The position numbers were made by a program, and so were the translations under genes. The notes below the pieces were generated by a model. It searched no databases and was not told where the DNA came from. It saw nothing but the letters and a program-made list of their open reading frames with translations. This document shows, in pieces, positions 1 through 6,753 of a DNA stretch of 64,000 nt. This stretch comes from Actinomyces wuliandei (GTDB taxonomy: Bacteria; Actinomycetota; Actinomycetes; Actinomycetales; Actinomycetaceae). Location of the stretch: assembly GCF_004010955.1 (NCBI RefSeq), contig NZ_CP025227.1, positions 186,001 to 250,000 on the forward strand. The letters run 5' to 3'. Within the stretch, counting starts at the first letter, position 1, and every line of letters begins with the position of its first letter.

Positions 1-363
1 GTGGATAAGGTAGCCGCTCACTGTCAGGCCGCCATCGCGTGCCCGGCCCCGGTGGCCGGTCATGTCGTCCTGGCGCCAGCCCAGCTGGTCGGCGAAGGCC
101 CGCACCACATCTGCGGCCTTTCGTGCCCGCTCGAAGGTGTCGGTGCACGCCAGCTCGACGTTGTGGGAGTAGTCCTCCACGGCCTCCGCCGTCTTCCCGG
201 CAAGGTCCTGCGCGGCGGTCGTGGTGCAGTGTGTCAGGTGACAGTAGCCGTCGTAGACGTCCTCCTTGAGGTCGTAGAGCCAGTCCGCAGCCGAGTGCAC
301 GGAGGCGGGGCTTCCGGGGATCTCGGTGTCGATGGTCTCGGTTCCTGTGGCTGCCTCGGTCAT
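1..363 (-). CDS. N-terminal part of a probable type VII-secreted toxin (runs off left edge)
   Basis: Only the first 121 codons are present; the gene continues beyond position 1. The visible part is charged and helical with no signal peptide. It ends in a stretch around residues 92-121 containing ADQLGWRQDDMTGHRGRARD, which I read as the WXG/LXG-like helical secretion domain that precedes a variable toxin domain in actinobacterial polymorphic toxins (family assignment from memory). The ATG at 363 overlaps the stop of the preceding small gene by four bases (ATGA), so translation is probably coupled. The toxic domain and any immunity gene would lie to the left, outside the window. Confidence 0.6.
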   Translation of the reverse strand, partial: MTEAATGTETIDTEIPGSPASVHSAADWLYDLKEDVYDGYCHLTHCTTTAAQDLAGKTAEAVEDYSHNVELACTDTFERARKAADVVRAFADQLGWRQDDMTGHRGRARDGGLTVSGYLIH

Positions 364-650
364 GACATCTCCTCCGCCATGCTCCGGAACGTCTGGGCGA
401 CCTCCTCGTCGTAGCCGGAGATGAGGTCTACCGCGTCCCTCATGTGGGTGGCGCCCAGCTCGGCGGCCTGGGCCAGGGTGCCCGCGTCCTCACCCAGCTT
501 GGCCAGCATGCTCATGACGAAGTCGGCCCCGTCCCCGCCGTCCACCGACTCCGGCATGGCCGGGGCCTGCTCCTCCAGGGAGTCCTGCGCGGAGCAGAAG
601 CGCGAGGTGATCGTCGCTGCGGCGTCGTAGTCGGTCTTGAAGTCGCTCAC
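360..650 (-). CDS. Small helical type VII secretion partner (WXG100/Lap-like)
   Basis: A 96-residue, cysteine-poor, acidic helical protein in the size range of ESX/WXG100 proteins and of the small Lap partners of LXG toxins. There is no clear W-x-G turn, so it is better called WXG-like. The GTG start at 650 overlaps the upstream stop (GTGA, 647-650), and its own stop overlaps the toxin start (ATGA, 360-363). Three genes are therefore joined by four-base overlaps, which argues that it acts as co-secreted partner or chaperone of the downstream toxin. The function is inferred from size and position. Confidence 0.6.
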   Translation of the reverse strand: MSDFKTDYDAAATITSRFCSAQDSLEEQAPAMPESVDGGDGADFVMSMLAKLGEDAGTLAQAAELGATHMRDAVDLISGYDEEVAQTFRSMAEEMS

Positions 651-1027
651 CGCGCCGCCTCCTGCTGGCCGGGCTGGCGCCACTGCTCACGCGGCACCTC
701 AGGGTCCAGGTAGATCACCTGGTAGGGCTGCACCGAGTCCAGGTCCCCCAGCCGGTCGGTGGGGTAGAGGACCCAGGGCTGGTGGGGTCCCATGCCCCGC
801 ACCAGGCGGTCCAGGGCCGTGTAGGCCAGCAGCGCCACGCGCCCGTCCTGGGTCTGGCGCAGCTCGATCTCCGCCCCGTAGGCGCTGCTGCCCCCGGTTG
901 AGGGCAGATAGACCACCGGTGGGACCACCGGCTTGGAGGGCGGCTGGTGACCAGGCCCGCCTGCCGGGACTGGGGGACCTGTTCGTGCGCCGGGGTATAC
1001 CCCTGGCTCAGTCCGGTGTATATCCAC
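647..1027 (-). CDS. SseB-like / SAV_915-type accessory protein of the effector module
   Basis: Up to 126 residues. The C-terminal 80 residues resemble the SseB N-terminal-like fold common next to actinobacterial type VII effectors: a strand, then LALLAYT-type and VLYPTD-type segments and a conserved ending around YQVIYLDPEVP. The N-terminus is Pro/Gly-rich and the start is uncertain. GTG at 1027 is the longest choice, but a palindrome GGGGTATACCCC at 992-1003 lies inside it and may be promoter DNA, which would favour a shorter start near 925. It is the first gene of the coupled three-gene unit. Its biochemical role is unknown. Confidence 0.5.
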   Translation of the reverse strand: MDIHRTEPGVYPGARTGPPVPAGGPGHQPPSKPVVPPVVYLPSTGGSSAYGAEIELRQTQDGRVALLAYTALDRLVRGMGPHQPWVLYPTDRLGDLDSVQPYQVIYLDPEVPREQWRQPGQQEAAR

Positions 1028-1078
1028 ACCGTGATGCTACGTGACTGGATCGTGACTGTCTAGCGCCGCACGGTTTTG

Positions 1079-2296
1079 TCATCCCTGCGCCGTCTCCAGG
1101 GCCTGCTCCAGGTCCGCCACTAGGTCTCCCGCGTGCTCCACGCCCACGCTCAGGCGCACCAGCCGGTCCGTCAGCCCGTAGGCGGCGCGCACCTCCTCGG
1201 GCACGTCCATGTGGGTCTGCGCCACCGGGCAGGTCACCAGGGACTCCACCCCGCCCAGGGACTCGGTGAAGGTGAACACCCGCACCGCCCCCAGGAAGGC
1301 CGCCACGTCCACCGACTCCGCCAGCTCGGCGCTGACCATCCCTGAGCGCCCCGGGTAGAGCACCCGGGCCACCGCCGGGCTGGCCTCCAGGGCCGCCGCC
1401 ACGGCGCGGGCGTTGGCCTCGTGGCGCTCCAGGCGCAGCGCCAGCGTCTTGAGCCCGCGCAGCAGCAGGAAGCAGTCGAAGGGCCCCAGCGTGGCCCCGG
1501 TAGTATTCAGCCGATAGCTCAGGCGCTCGGCCAGGTCGTTGTCGCCGACCACCACCACCCCGGCCATGACGTCGTTGTGACCGCCCAGGTACTTGGTGGC
1601 CGAGTGCACCACCAGGTCCGCCCCCTCCTCCAGGGGCCGCTGGCGCAGGGGGGTGAGGAAGGTGTTGTCCACCACCAGCCTGGCCCCGGCCGCGTGGGCC
1701 AGCTGCGCCGCCTCACGGATGTCGATCTCCGTCATCATCGGGTTGGTGGGCGACTCGATGACCACCAGGGAGGCGGGCGTGGCCAGGGCGGCACGCAGCC
1801 CCTCGACACCCACCACGAAGTCAACCGTGTAGGAGCCCTCCTCGTCCAGGACCTCCAGGTAGCGGAAGGACCCCCCGTAGAGGTCCTGGAGGGCCACGAT
1901 CCGGCTGCCGTGGGGCGCCAGGGTCAGCACCGCCAGCTCCAGGGCCGCCATGCCTGAGGACAGGGCGAAGCCCGCCGTCCCGCCCTCCAGCCGTGCCAGG
2001 GCGTCCTGGAGGACGTCGCGGGTGGGGTTGGCCGTGCGCGTGTAGTCGTAGCCGGTGGACTGCTGCAGCCCCGGGTGCCCGTAGGCGGTGGACAGGTGGA
2101 CCGGGGTGGTGACCGCCCCGGTGGCCGGGTCCGTGCCCGTGCCCGCCTGGACCAGCAGCGTCTCCAGGTGCAGCCTGGCGGTGTGCGGGTCGTCGGCGGG
2201 CGGGGTGGTCGGGTGGTGGTGGACGGGGAAGGTGCGGCAGGCGGGCTGCTGGCTGGTCAGCGGCTCAGGCAGTGGCTTGCTCAGGGACTCGGTCAT
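1079..2296 (-). CDS. metB: Cystathionine gamma-synthase/lyase family PLP enzyme
   Basis: 405 residues of the Cys/Met-metabolism PLP family. The lysine that binds PLP lies in HSATKYLGGHNDVMAG, and the family signature SGMAALELAV precedes it. The likely reaction is gamma-replacement on an acylated homoserine with cysteine to give cystathionine; gamma-lyase activity cannot be excluded from sequence. The start at 2296 was chosen because AGGAG lies just upstream and because the sequence beyond it is low-complexity. It lies 149 bp downstream of a MalY-type cystathionine beta-lyase on the same strand, so the two would carry sulfur from cysteine to homocysteine. Confidence 0.85.
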   Translation of the reverse strand: MTESLSKPLPEPLTSQQPACRTFPVHHHPTTPPADDPHTARLHLETLLVQAGTGTDPATGAVTTPVHLSTAYGHPGLQQSTGYDYTRTANPTRDVLQDALARLEGGTAGFALSSGMAALELAVLTLAPHGSRIVALQDLYGGSFRYLEVLDEEGSYTVDFVVGVEGLRAALATPASLVVIESPTNPMMTEIDIREAAQLAHAAGARLVVDNTFLTPLRQRPLEEGADLVVHSATKYLGGHNDVMAGVVVVGDNDLAERLSYRLNTTGATLGPFDCFLLLRGLKTLALRLERHEANARAVAAALEASPAVARVLYPGRSGMVSAELAESVDVAAFLGAVRVFTFTESLGGVESLVTCPVAQTHMDVPEEVRAAYGLTDRLVRLSVGVEHAGDLVADLEQALETAQG

Positions 2297-2445
2297 GGCT
2301 GTGCTCTCCTGTGTGGTGGTCGCTGTGGTGGCGGGGCGTCGCATGGGGGCGGTAGCGGGTCGTGCCTGAGGGCTGGCGACGTCGGCCCGGGGCCGCCTCC
2401 GGCCCAGCACGGGGCGCCTGGCGACGGAAGGGGTGGCAGGGAGGG

Positions 2446-3855
2446 CTAGGCGGACAGCCGCCTGCCGTGGTCGGCCCCGGCCAGCAGGGCGGACACCGCC
2501 GCCTCCAGGCGGTCCAGGGCGTCGTCGAGGGTGACGCGCGGGCAGGCCACGTTGAGCCGGGTGAACCCCTCCCCGCCGGTGCCGAACATGCGGCCGTCGT
2601 CCAGCCACAGCCCGGCCCGGTGGGTCATGACAGCGTCCAGGTCACCGGTGCCCAGCCCCGTGCGCCCCAGCAGGTCACGGCAGTCCAGCCACAGCAGGTA
2701 GGTGCCCTCCGCCGGGCACAGGCTCACCCCGGGCACGGCCTCCAGGCGCTGCGCCACGTGCTCACGTGCCGACTGGACATGGTCCCGCAGGGAGTCCAGC
2801 CAGGCTTCCCCCGACTCGTAGGCGGCCCGGCAGGCCACCAGCCCCAGGGCGTTGGGCTGGGAGTAGCCGGTCGCGGCCAGCTCGCGCCGGAAGGCGGCCC
2901 GCAGCAGGGGGCTGCTCACCAGGATGTTGGCCACCTGCAGCCCGGCCAGGTTGAAGGACTTCGACGGGGACGTGCAGGTCAGTGTCCGGGCCGAGGTCTC
3001 CTCGTCCAGGGAGGCGAAGGGGGTGGTGGTGTGGCCCGGCAGGGCCAGGTCGGCGTGCACCTCGTCGGAGACGACGGTGAGGTCGTAGCGGTGGGCCAGG
3101 GCCGCCAGGGCCTCCAGCTCGGGGCGGGTCCACACCCGGCCCACCGGGTTGTGCGGGTTGCACAGGATCATCAGGCGGGCGCCCGAGGAGCGCAGCGTGG
3201 CCTCCAGGGCGGCCAGGTCGCGCTGGTAGCGGCCCCGGGCGTCCTGGACCAGCGGCACGCTGGCCACCACCCGGCCGTTGGCCTCCACCACCTCCCGGAA
3301 GGGGTAGTAGACGGGCTCCTCGATGACGACCGCCTCACCGGGGGCGGTACAGGCCCGCACCGCCAGGGCCAGGGCGGGGACCACCCCGGGTGTCACCGTG
3401 TTCCAGGAGGACTCCACCCTCCAGCCGTAGCGGCGGGCCATCCAGCCGGTCAGGGCTGCGTGGTAGGCGGCGTCAGGCTCGGAGTAGCCGAAGACGCCGT
3501 GGCGGGTGCGCCACAGCAGCGCGCTGACGACCGAGGGCGCGGTGGCGTGGTCCATGTCAGCCACCCACAGGGGCAGGGCGCCCTCGGGGCGGCCGCGCTG
3601 GGAGGCGAAGTCCCACTTCAGGCTGGCCGTGCCACGGCGGTCGCGGACCAGGTCGAAGTCGACGGGCGGTGTGATCGCCGTAGGAGGCTGGTGACCGCCC
3701 CCGGGCTCGTGCCGACTGGGGTGTCCCCGCCCCGGCCTGAGGCCCAGAGACGGGATGGTCGGGGTGGTGGGCTGCGTGACGGTGTGGGTGACGGTGCGGA
3801 TGACGGGGTGAGTAACGGGCTGGGCGGCGGTGGTCGGTGGTGTGGTCAGTGGCAT
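2446..3855 (-). CDS. MalY/PatB-type cystathionine beta-lyase (class I/II aminotransferase fold)
   Basis: 469 residues. After a roughly 60-residue Thr/Pro-rich leader comes the fold-type I core: WVADMDHATAP near the start, CNPHNPVGRVW, SDEVHADL, and the PLP lysine in TSPSKSFNLAGLQ. The MalY/PatB subgroup cleaves cystathionine, giving homocysteine, pyruvate and ammonia. The ATG at 3855 is preferred; the frame stays open further upstream but is not protein-like. It is probably co-transcribed with metB. The N-terminal leader is unusual for the family and may mean that the true start is near residue 65. Confidence 0.82.
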   Translation of the reverse strand: MPLTTPPTTAAQPVTHPVIRTVTHTVTQPTTPTIPSLGLRPGRGHPSRHEPGGGHQPPTAITPPVDFDLVRDRRGTASLKWDFASQRGRPEGALPLWVADMDHATAPSVVSALLWRTRHGVFGYSEPDAAYHAALTGWMARRYGWRVESSWNTVTPGVVPALALAVRACTAPGEAVVIEEPVYYPFREVVEANGRVVASVPLVQDARGRYQRDLAALEATLRSSGARLMILCNPHNPVGRVWTRPELEALAALAHRYDLTVVSDEVHADLALPGHTTTPFASLDEETSARTLTCTSPSKSFNLAGLQVANILVSSPLLRAAFRRELAATGYSQPNALGLVACRAAYESGEAWLDSLRDHVQSAREHVAQRLEAVPGVSLCPAEGTYLLWLDCRDLLGRTGLGTGDLDAVMTHRAGLWLDDGRMFGTGGEGFTRLNVACPRVTLDDALDRLEAAVSALLAGADHGRRLSA

Positions 3856-4236
3856 GCGTGCGTCCTGGGTCGAGCCACCTCCGACGGCGCACGCGGCTGC
3901 GTGAGTCTGCGGGCGGCGGGTGGCTGGGCGTGAGAGGGCGGGCAGGAGATGAACACGGAGCGCACGGGGCTCCTCCGCGGAGTACGACGGGCGGGGCAAG
4001 GGCGCCGCCCGGACTCTGGCCGTTACGTGGACGGACAGCGACGGCTGGCGCTGTCAGCGCATGCGCATTCGACCCGCGCTGAGGGGACGCACTGTCATCG
4101 TGCGGGCCTGAGGCGTCGAGGTCGTCATGGTGCGCAGTCTAGCGCGGGTGCCGGCCTGCCGTCATCTCAGGGTGCGTGGGGCGGCGCCGGCACAGGGACG
4201 GCGGCCGTGCTGCTGCGTGGACGCTATGGTGAAGCT
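3856..4236. promoter_or_regulatory. Divergent intergenic region with inverted repeats
   Basis: 381 bp between the leftward malY-metB genes and the rightward nuclease remnant. No gene or recognised riboswitch is visible. It holds an inverted repeat GACAGCG (4034-4040) / CGCTGTC (4049-4055), directly followed by the palindrome GCGCATGCGC (4057-4066). These could be an operator for the methionine genes or a hairpin in their leader. This is inferred from symmetry and position only. Confidence 0.3.
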
Positions 4237-4515
4237 GTGACCGTGCCCGTCCTCCCCGAGTCGGCTCCTGCCCCCGACCCCGGGGCTGCTGCTGTGGTGG
4301 CAGAGCTGGCCCGGCTCGACCCCGACGGCTCGAGGATGGCGCGCGTGTTCCGGGCGACCTTTGACCAGCTCTACGACGGCCAGCACACAGGGCGCTACAG
4401 CCTGGACCAGCTGTTCAAGACGGAGAAGACGCACTTCGGCACGCTCATCAAGATCAACCTCCAGCGCGAGCTCTTACTTGCCGACGGTAGCGTGCTGGAC
4501 TTCAGCAGCCTCTGA
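4237..4515 (+). pseudogene. Truncated NaeI-like type II restriction endonuclease
   Basis: 92 codons from GTG 4237. Residues about 30-75 contain LDPDGSRMARVF, then DQLYDGQHTGRYSLDQL and KTEKTHFGTLIKINLQRE. From memory this closely matches the start of R.NaeI (LDPDG, DQLYDGQ-TGR, KTEKTH-GTL-EINL-RE). NaeI is about 317 residues. Here a stop follows right after the homologous N-terminus, and no reading frame between 4516 and 4633 continues the family sequence, so the catalytic and second DNA-binding regions are gone. It faces a C5 methyltransferase, the expected partner. NaeI itself recognises GCCGGC. Confidence 0.75.
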
Positions 4516-4633
4516 CGGCGTGGAGATCAGTGGCTCCTGGTGGCGTCGTGCCTCACCGGCTGAGGTCGTGGTGTCACCCGCCCCACAACTGCCTGGCCGG
4601 TGAGGGCGAGGGCAGGGACGGCGTGAACTGGAC

Positions 4634-5629
4634 CTAGCTGACTGCCCGCAACCGCCCGCCTGTATCTGTGCCCCGGCTGGGCACAGCCCCCAGAGCCTCG
4701 GCAACTGACCTGGCGATCGCCTCGGCAGCAGGCGGGGGGAAGGCGTTCCCGATCTGACGGTAGACCGAGGTCTTGCGCCCGGCGAACACCCATGCCGGGT
4801 CAAAGCCCTGGAGCCGAGCGGCCATCTGGTTGGTGAGCCTGGGCAGGTGGTCCACCGGGGCGTCTGCTGGAGGTGCGGAGTCGGCGATCCCCTTGCCGTC
4901 GACACCAAGTGCCAGCCAGGCCTGCTTTGCCCGTGTGGGTCCCAGGTCGGCCCCACCGTGCTTCTTGGAGCCTCCGACCAGCGTCGGCGCGATGCTGTTG
5001 GCCCTCCTGGCCCAGGCCTCAGCTCCCCGCCACCCGCGGGAGCCCATGAGCGGGCCGAGCACCTCACCGACCGTGGACGGAGTGCCGTGGGCGCGCGGCC
5101 ACTCAAACCGACGGCGGCTGTGACGCCTCATCGCCACGAGGATGAACCGGGGCCGCAGCTGGGGGACGCCGAACTCGCTGGAGTTGAGCAGCTGCCAGTC
5201 GGCGTCGTAGCCCATGGCGTCGAGGGCAGCAAGGACCGAGTGCCGGTAGGGGGCGAAGCGTGCGGAGGCGAGCCCCTTGACGTTCTCCAGCATGACTGCG
5301 GCGGGACGGGCCTCACGGACCAGGCGGATCGCCTCCGGGAAGAGGTCTCGCTCGTCGTCGGCGCCCAGCTGCCTGCCGGCGATGGAGAACGGCGGGCAGG
5401 GTACCCCGCCGGCCAGGAGGTCGACGCCCCTGTAGTCACGCCCGGTGATGTCGCGCACGTCCCCCTCGTGGACGTGCCAGGAGGGGCGGTTGAGCCGCAG
5501 CGTCGCAGCCGCGTCCCGGTCGATCTCCACGGCCAGGCGGTGGCTGAACCCGGCCGCCTCCAGCCCGGAGGACTGGCCGCCCGCACCCGCACAGATCTCC
5601 AGCACACTCAGCCCGGGGTTACGTCGCAC
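4634..5629 (-). CDS. DNA (cytosine-5) methyltransferase, probable partner of the NaeI remnant
   Basis: 331 residues with the C5-methyltransferase motifs in order: I (LEICAGAGGQSSGLEAAGF, SAM binding), IV (GGVPCPPFS, catalytic Cys), VI (MLENVKG), VIII (QLRPRF) and X (IGNAFPPPAAEAI). The target-recognition region lies between VIII and X. All motifs are intact, so it may still be active and would protect DNA, presumably at a GCCGGC-like site if it is the cognate partner. GTG 5629 is chosen because a GAGAGGA-type ribosome site precedes it and motif I follows within about ten residues; GTG a few codons inside is an alternative. It converges on the nuclease fragment, 118 bp apart. Confidence 0.85.
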   Translation of the reverse strand: MRRNPGLSVLEICAGAGGQSSGLEAAGFSHRLAVEIDRDAAATLRLNRPSWHVHEGDVRDITGRDYRGVDLLAGGVPCPPFSIAGRQLGADDERDLFPEAIRLVREARPAAVMLENVKGLASARFAPYRHSVLAALDAMGYDADWQLLNSSEFGVPQLRPRFILVAMRRHSRRRFEWPRAHGTPSTVGEVLGPLMGSRGWRGAEAWARRANSIAPTLVGGSKKHGGADLGPTRAKQAWLALGVDGKGIADSAPPADAPVDHLPRLTNQMAARLQGFDPAWVFAGRKTSVYRQIGNAFPPPAAEAIARSVAEALGAVPSRGTDTGGRLRAVS

Positions 5630-5859
5630 GCGCCCTATCCTCTCATTGCCTAGGCCCCGCGTAGCCCCCGCTGGGGGGTGGAGCGCCGTCGTGGGCGGCT
5701 CCTCCGTGGAGCGTGCCCCCGCCGGGTGCTGGGAGCTGAGAGCATGGTGCCACCAGCCTGCGACACCATCCCGCGCCCGGGAACCGCGCCACCGGGTACA
5801 GCCGGGAGCCTGTGTAGGCCGCCTCCCGCTCCCGGCGTGCAGCCGCTCCCTCCGCCGAT

Positions 5860-5951
5860 GTACCGAGTCCTCACAGTGGACGGATTCCTCACAGGGGTAC
5901 CGAATCCTCATAAGTGACTGACGTGCCAGTCGTCCTATGAGGATTTGGTAC
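5860..5951. repeat. Iterated CGAATCCTCA motif with a nested inverted repeat
   Basis: Three direct variants of the motif occur at 5860-5876, 5881-5894 and 5897-5912. An inverted copy at 5936-5951 pairs with the third: GTACCGAATCCTCATA against TATGAGGATTTGGTAC, 15 of 16 matching. Inside the loop a second inverted repeat GACTG...CAGTC is nested. The array sits about 230 bp upstream of the methyltransferase start and 104 bp from tRNA-Ser. It looks like an operator array, an iteron-like site or the scar of an integrated element. The 370 bp around it (5630-6000) show no convincing gene. Confidence 0.55.
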
Positions 5952-6000
5952 ATCACGCGGACTCGGCGCAGGTCAGACGCGGCGCGGGGCAGGCACAGGC

Positions 6001-6031
6001 AAGCCCCCGTCGGCAGGGCCGACGAGGGCTT
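6001..6031 (-). terminator. Hairpin downstream of tRNA-Ser
   Basis: Arms AAGCCCCCGTCGGC (6001-6014) and GCCGACGAGGGCTT (6018-6031) pair over 14 positions with one mismatch around a 3-nt loop. It lies just after the 3' end of the leftward tRNA gene, as expected for its terminator. There is no T-run, which is common in this high-GC group. Confidence 0.65.
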
Positions 6032-6054
6032 CTGAGGGAGGGGGCTCTCACGAG

Positions 6055-6142
6055 TGGCGGAGGATGGGGGATTCGAACCCCCGAGGGCTTGCACCCAACA
6101 CGCTTTCCAAGCGTGCGCCATAGGCCACTAGGCGAATCCTCC
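6055..6142 (-). tRNA. tRNA-Ser (anticodon GGA)
   Basis: Read on the minus strand the gene starts GGAGGATTCGCCTAG and ends in the matching acceptor strand, with an encoded CCA. The long variable arm typical of serine tRNAs is present. The T-loop is GGTTCGAATCC and the anticodon loop CTTGGAAAG carries GGA. Length is 88 nt including CCA. The 5' end contains GAGGATTCG, also found in the iterated motif 104 bp away, which may be chance or a trace of integration at this tRNA. Confidence 0.93.
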
Positions 6143-6483
6143 AGGTCTCACGGACGCTCCCGCTACTCACGGGCGCGCCGCGCGATGGAACGTGAGCATA
6201 GCCGAGCTCCGGCAGCCCCTGCCAGTTGCGTGCGACCGGCTGCGCGTGCGATCGGTCACGGGGCCGCCGTCCTCGTGGTGGCTCGCGGGGCCTCTCCGGA
6301 GCGCGATCCCCTCCCCCTGTCCGTCCCCCCTGACTCCCTGGTACCCCTCCCTGACTCCCTGGTTTGCGAGGCCGGGGTACGTCTTACGACCGCCCGGCGG
6401 TCGCACGACGTACCCCGGTGGCGTAAAGCTCCCGGCGGCGATCCCCGGGTGCGACGGCGGCACGGATCCGCTATGCTGCCACC
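6143..6483. other. Intergenic region with a 23-bp hairpin palindrome
   Basis: No gene is supported here. A direct repeat CTGACTCCCTGGT occurs at 6330-6342 and 6351-6363. Next to it is a large inverted repeat with arms 6372-6394 and 6396-6418: CCGGGGTACGTCTTACGACC... against its near-exact complement, 21 of 23 pairs, one base between the arms. It could insulate the divergent tRNA-Ser and SRP RNA genes or be a small mobile remnant. A -10-like TATGCT lies at about 6471-6476, just before the SRP RNA. Confidence 0.5.
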
Positions 6484-6572
6484 CGGCCCCTCGTGCGGCG
6501 CCATCCTGCGAATCCCCCAGGACCGGAAGGTAGCAAGGGTAAGGAGGCTCTGGCGGGTGCACGGGGGGTCCT
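6484..6572 (+). ncRNA. ffs: Small bacterial signal recognition particle RNA (4.5S type)
   Basis: The conserved SRP apical domain is plain: CCAGGACCGGAAGGTAGCAA followed by GGGTAAGG, flanked by complementary arms (GGCCCCTCGTGC... and ...GTGCACGGGGGGTC). This is the Ffh-binding hairpin with its GGAA tetraloop and asymmetric loop. It sits directly upstream of dnaX, a common actinobacterial arrangement. The ends are approximate to within a few bases. Confidence 0.9.
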
Positions 6573-6753
6573 GACGTGCGGCCTCCGCAGCCTGGGACCG
6601 TCGTAGGCCGTGCTACCCCAGAGGCACCCCCGGGGTGCCTCTGGACTGCCCCACGGGCACCGCCGGGCTCAGGCCCTCGGCGCCCGAGGCTCCTCGGGCG
6701 CCCCGGCCCGTCGTACCTCGCACAGGCTCAGCCAGGCCGTCTAGAGTCGGAGC

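Noticed and set aside
2362..3933. A 523-codon plus-strand frame over the MalY-type gene
   Set aside because: Shadow of the real minus-strand gene; repetitive Gly/Gln/Val composition and no family motif.
3856..4236. SAM riboswitch upstream of the methionine genes
   Set aside because: I looked for the SAM-I, SAM-II and SAM-IV core patterns on the minus strand and did not find them; only simple inverted repeats are present.
5640..6000. A small regulatory (C-protein) gene for the NaeI-like system
   Set aside because: Short frames exist, but none has a helix-turn-helix pattern or a convincing ribosome site.
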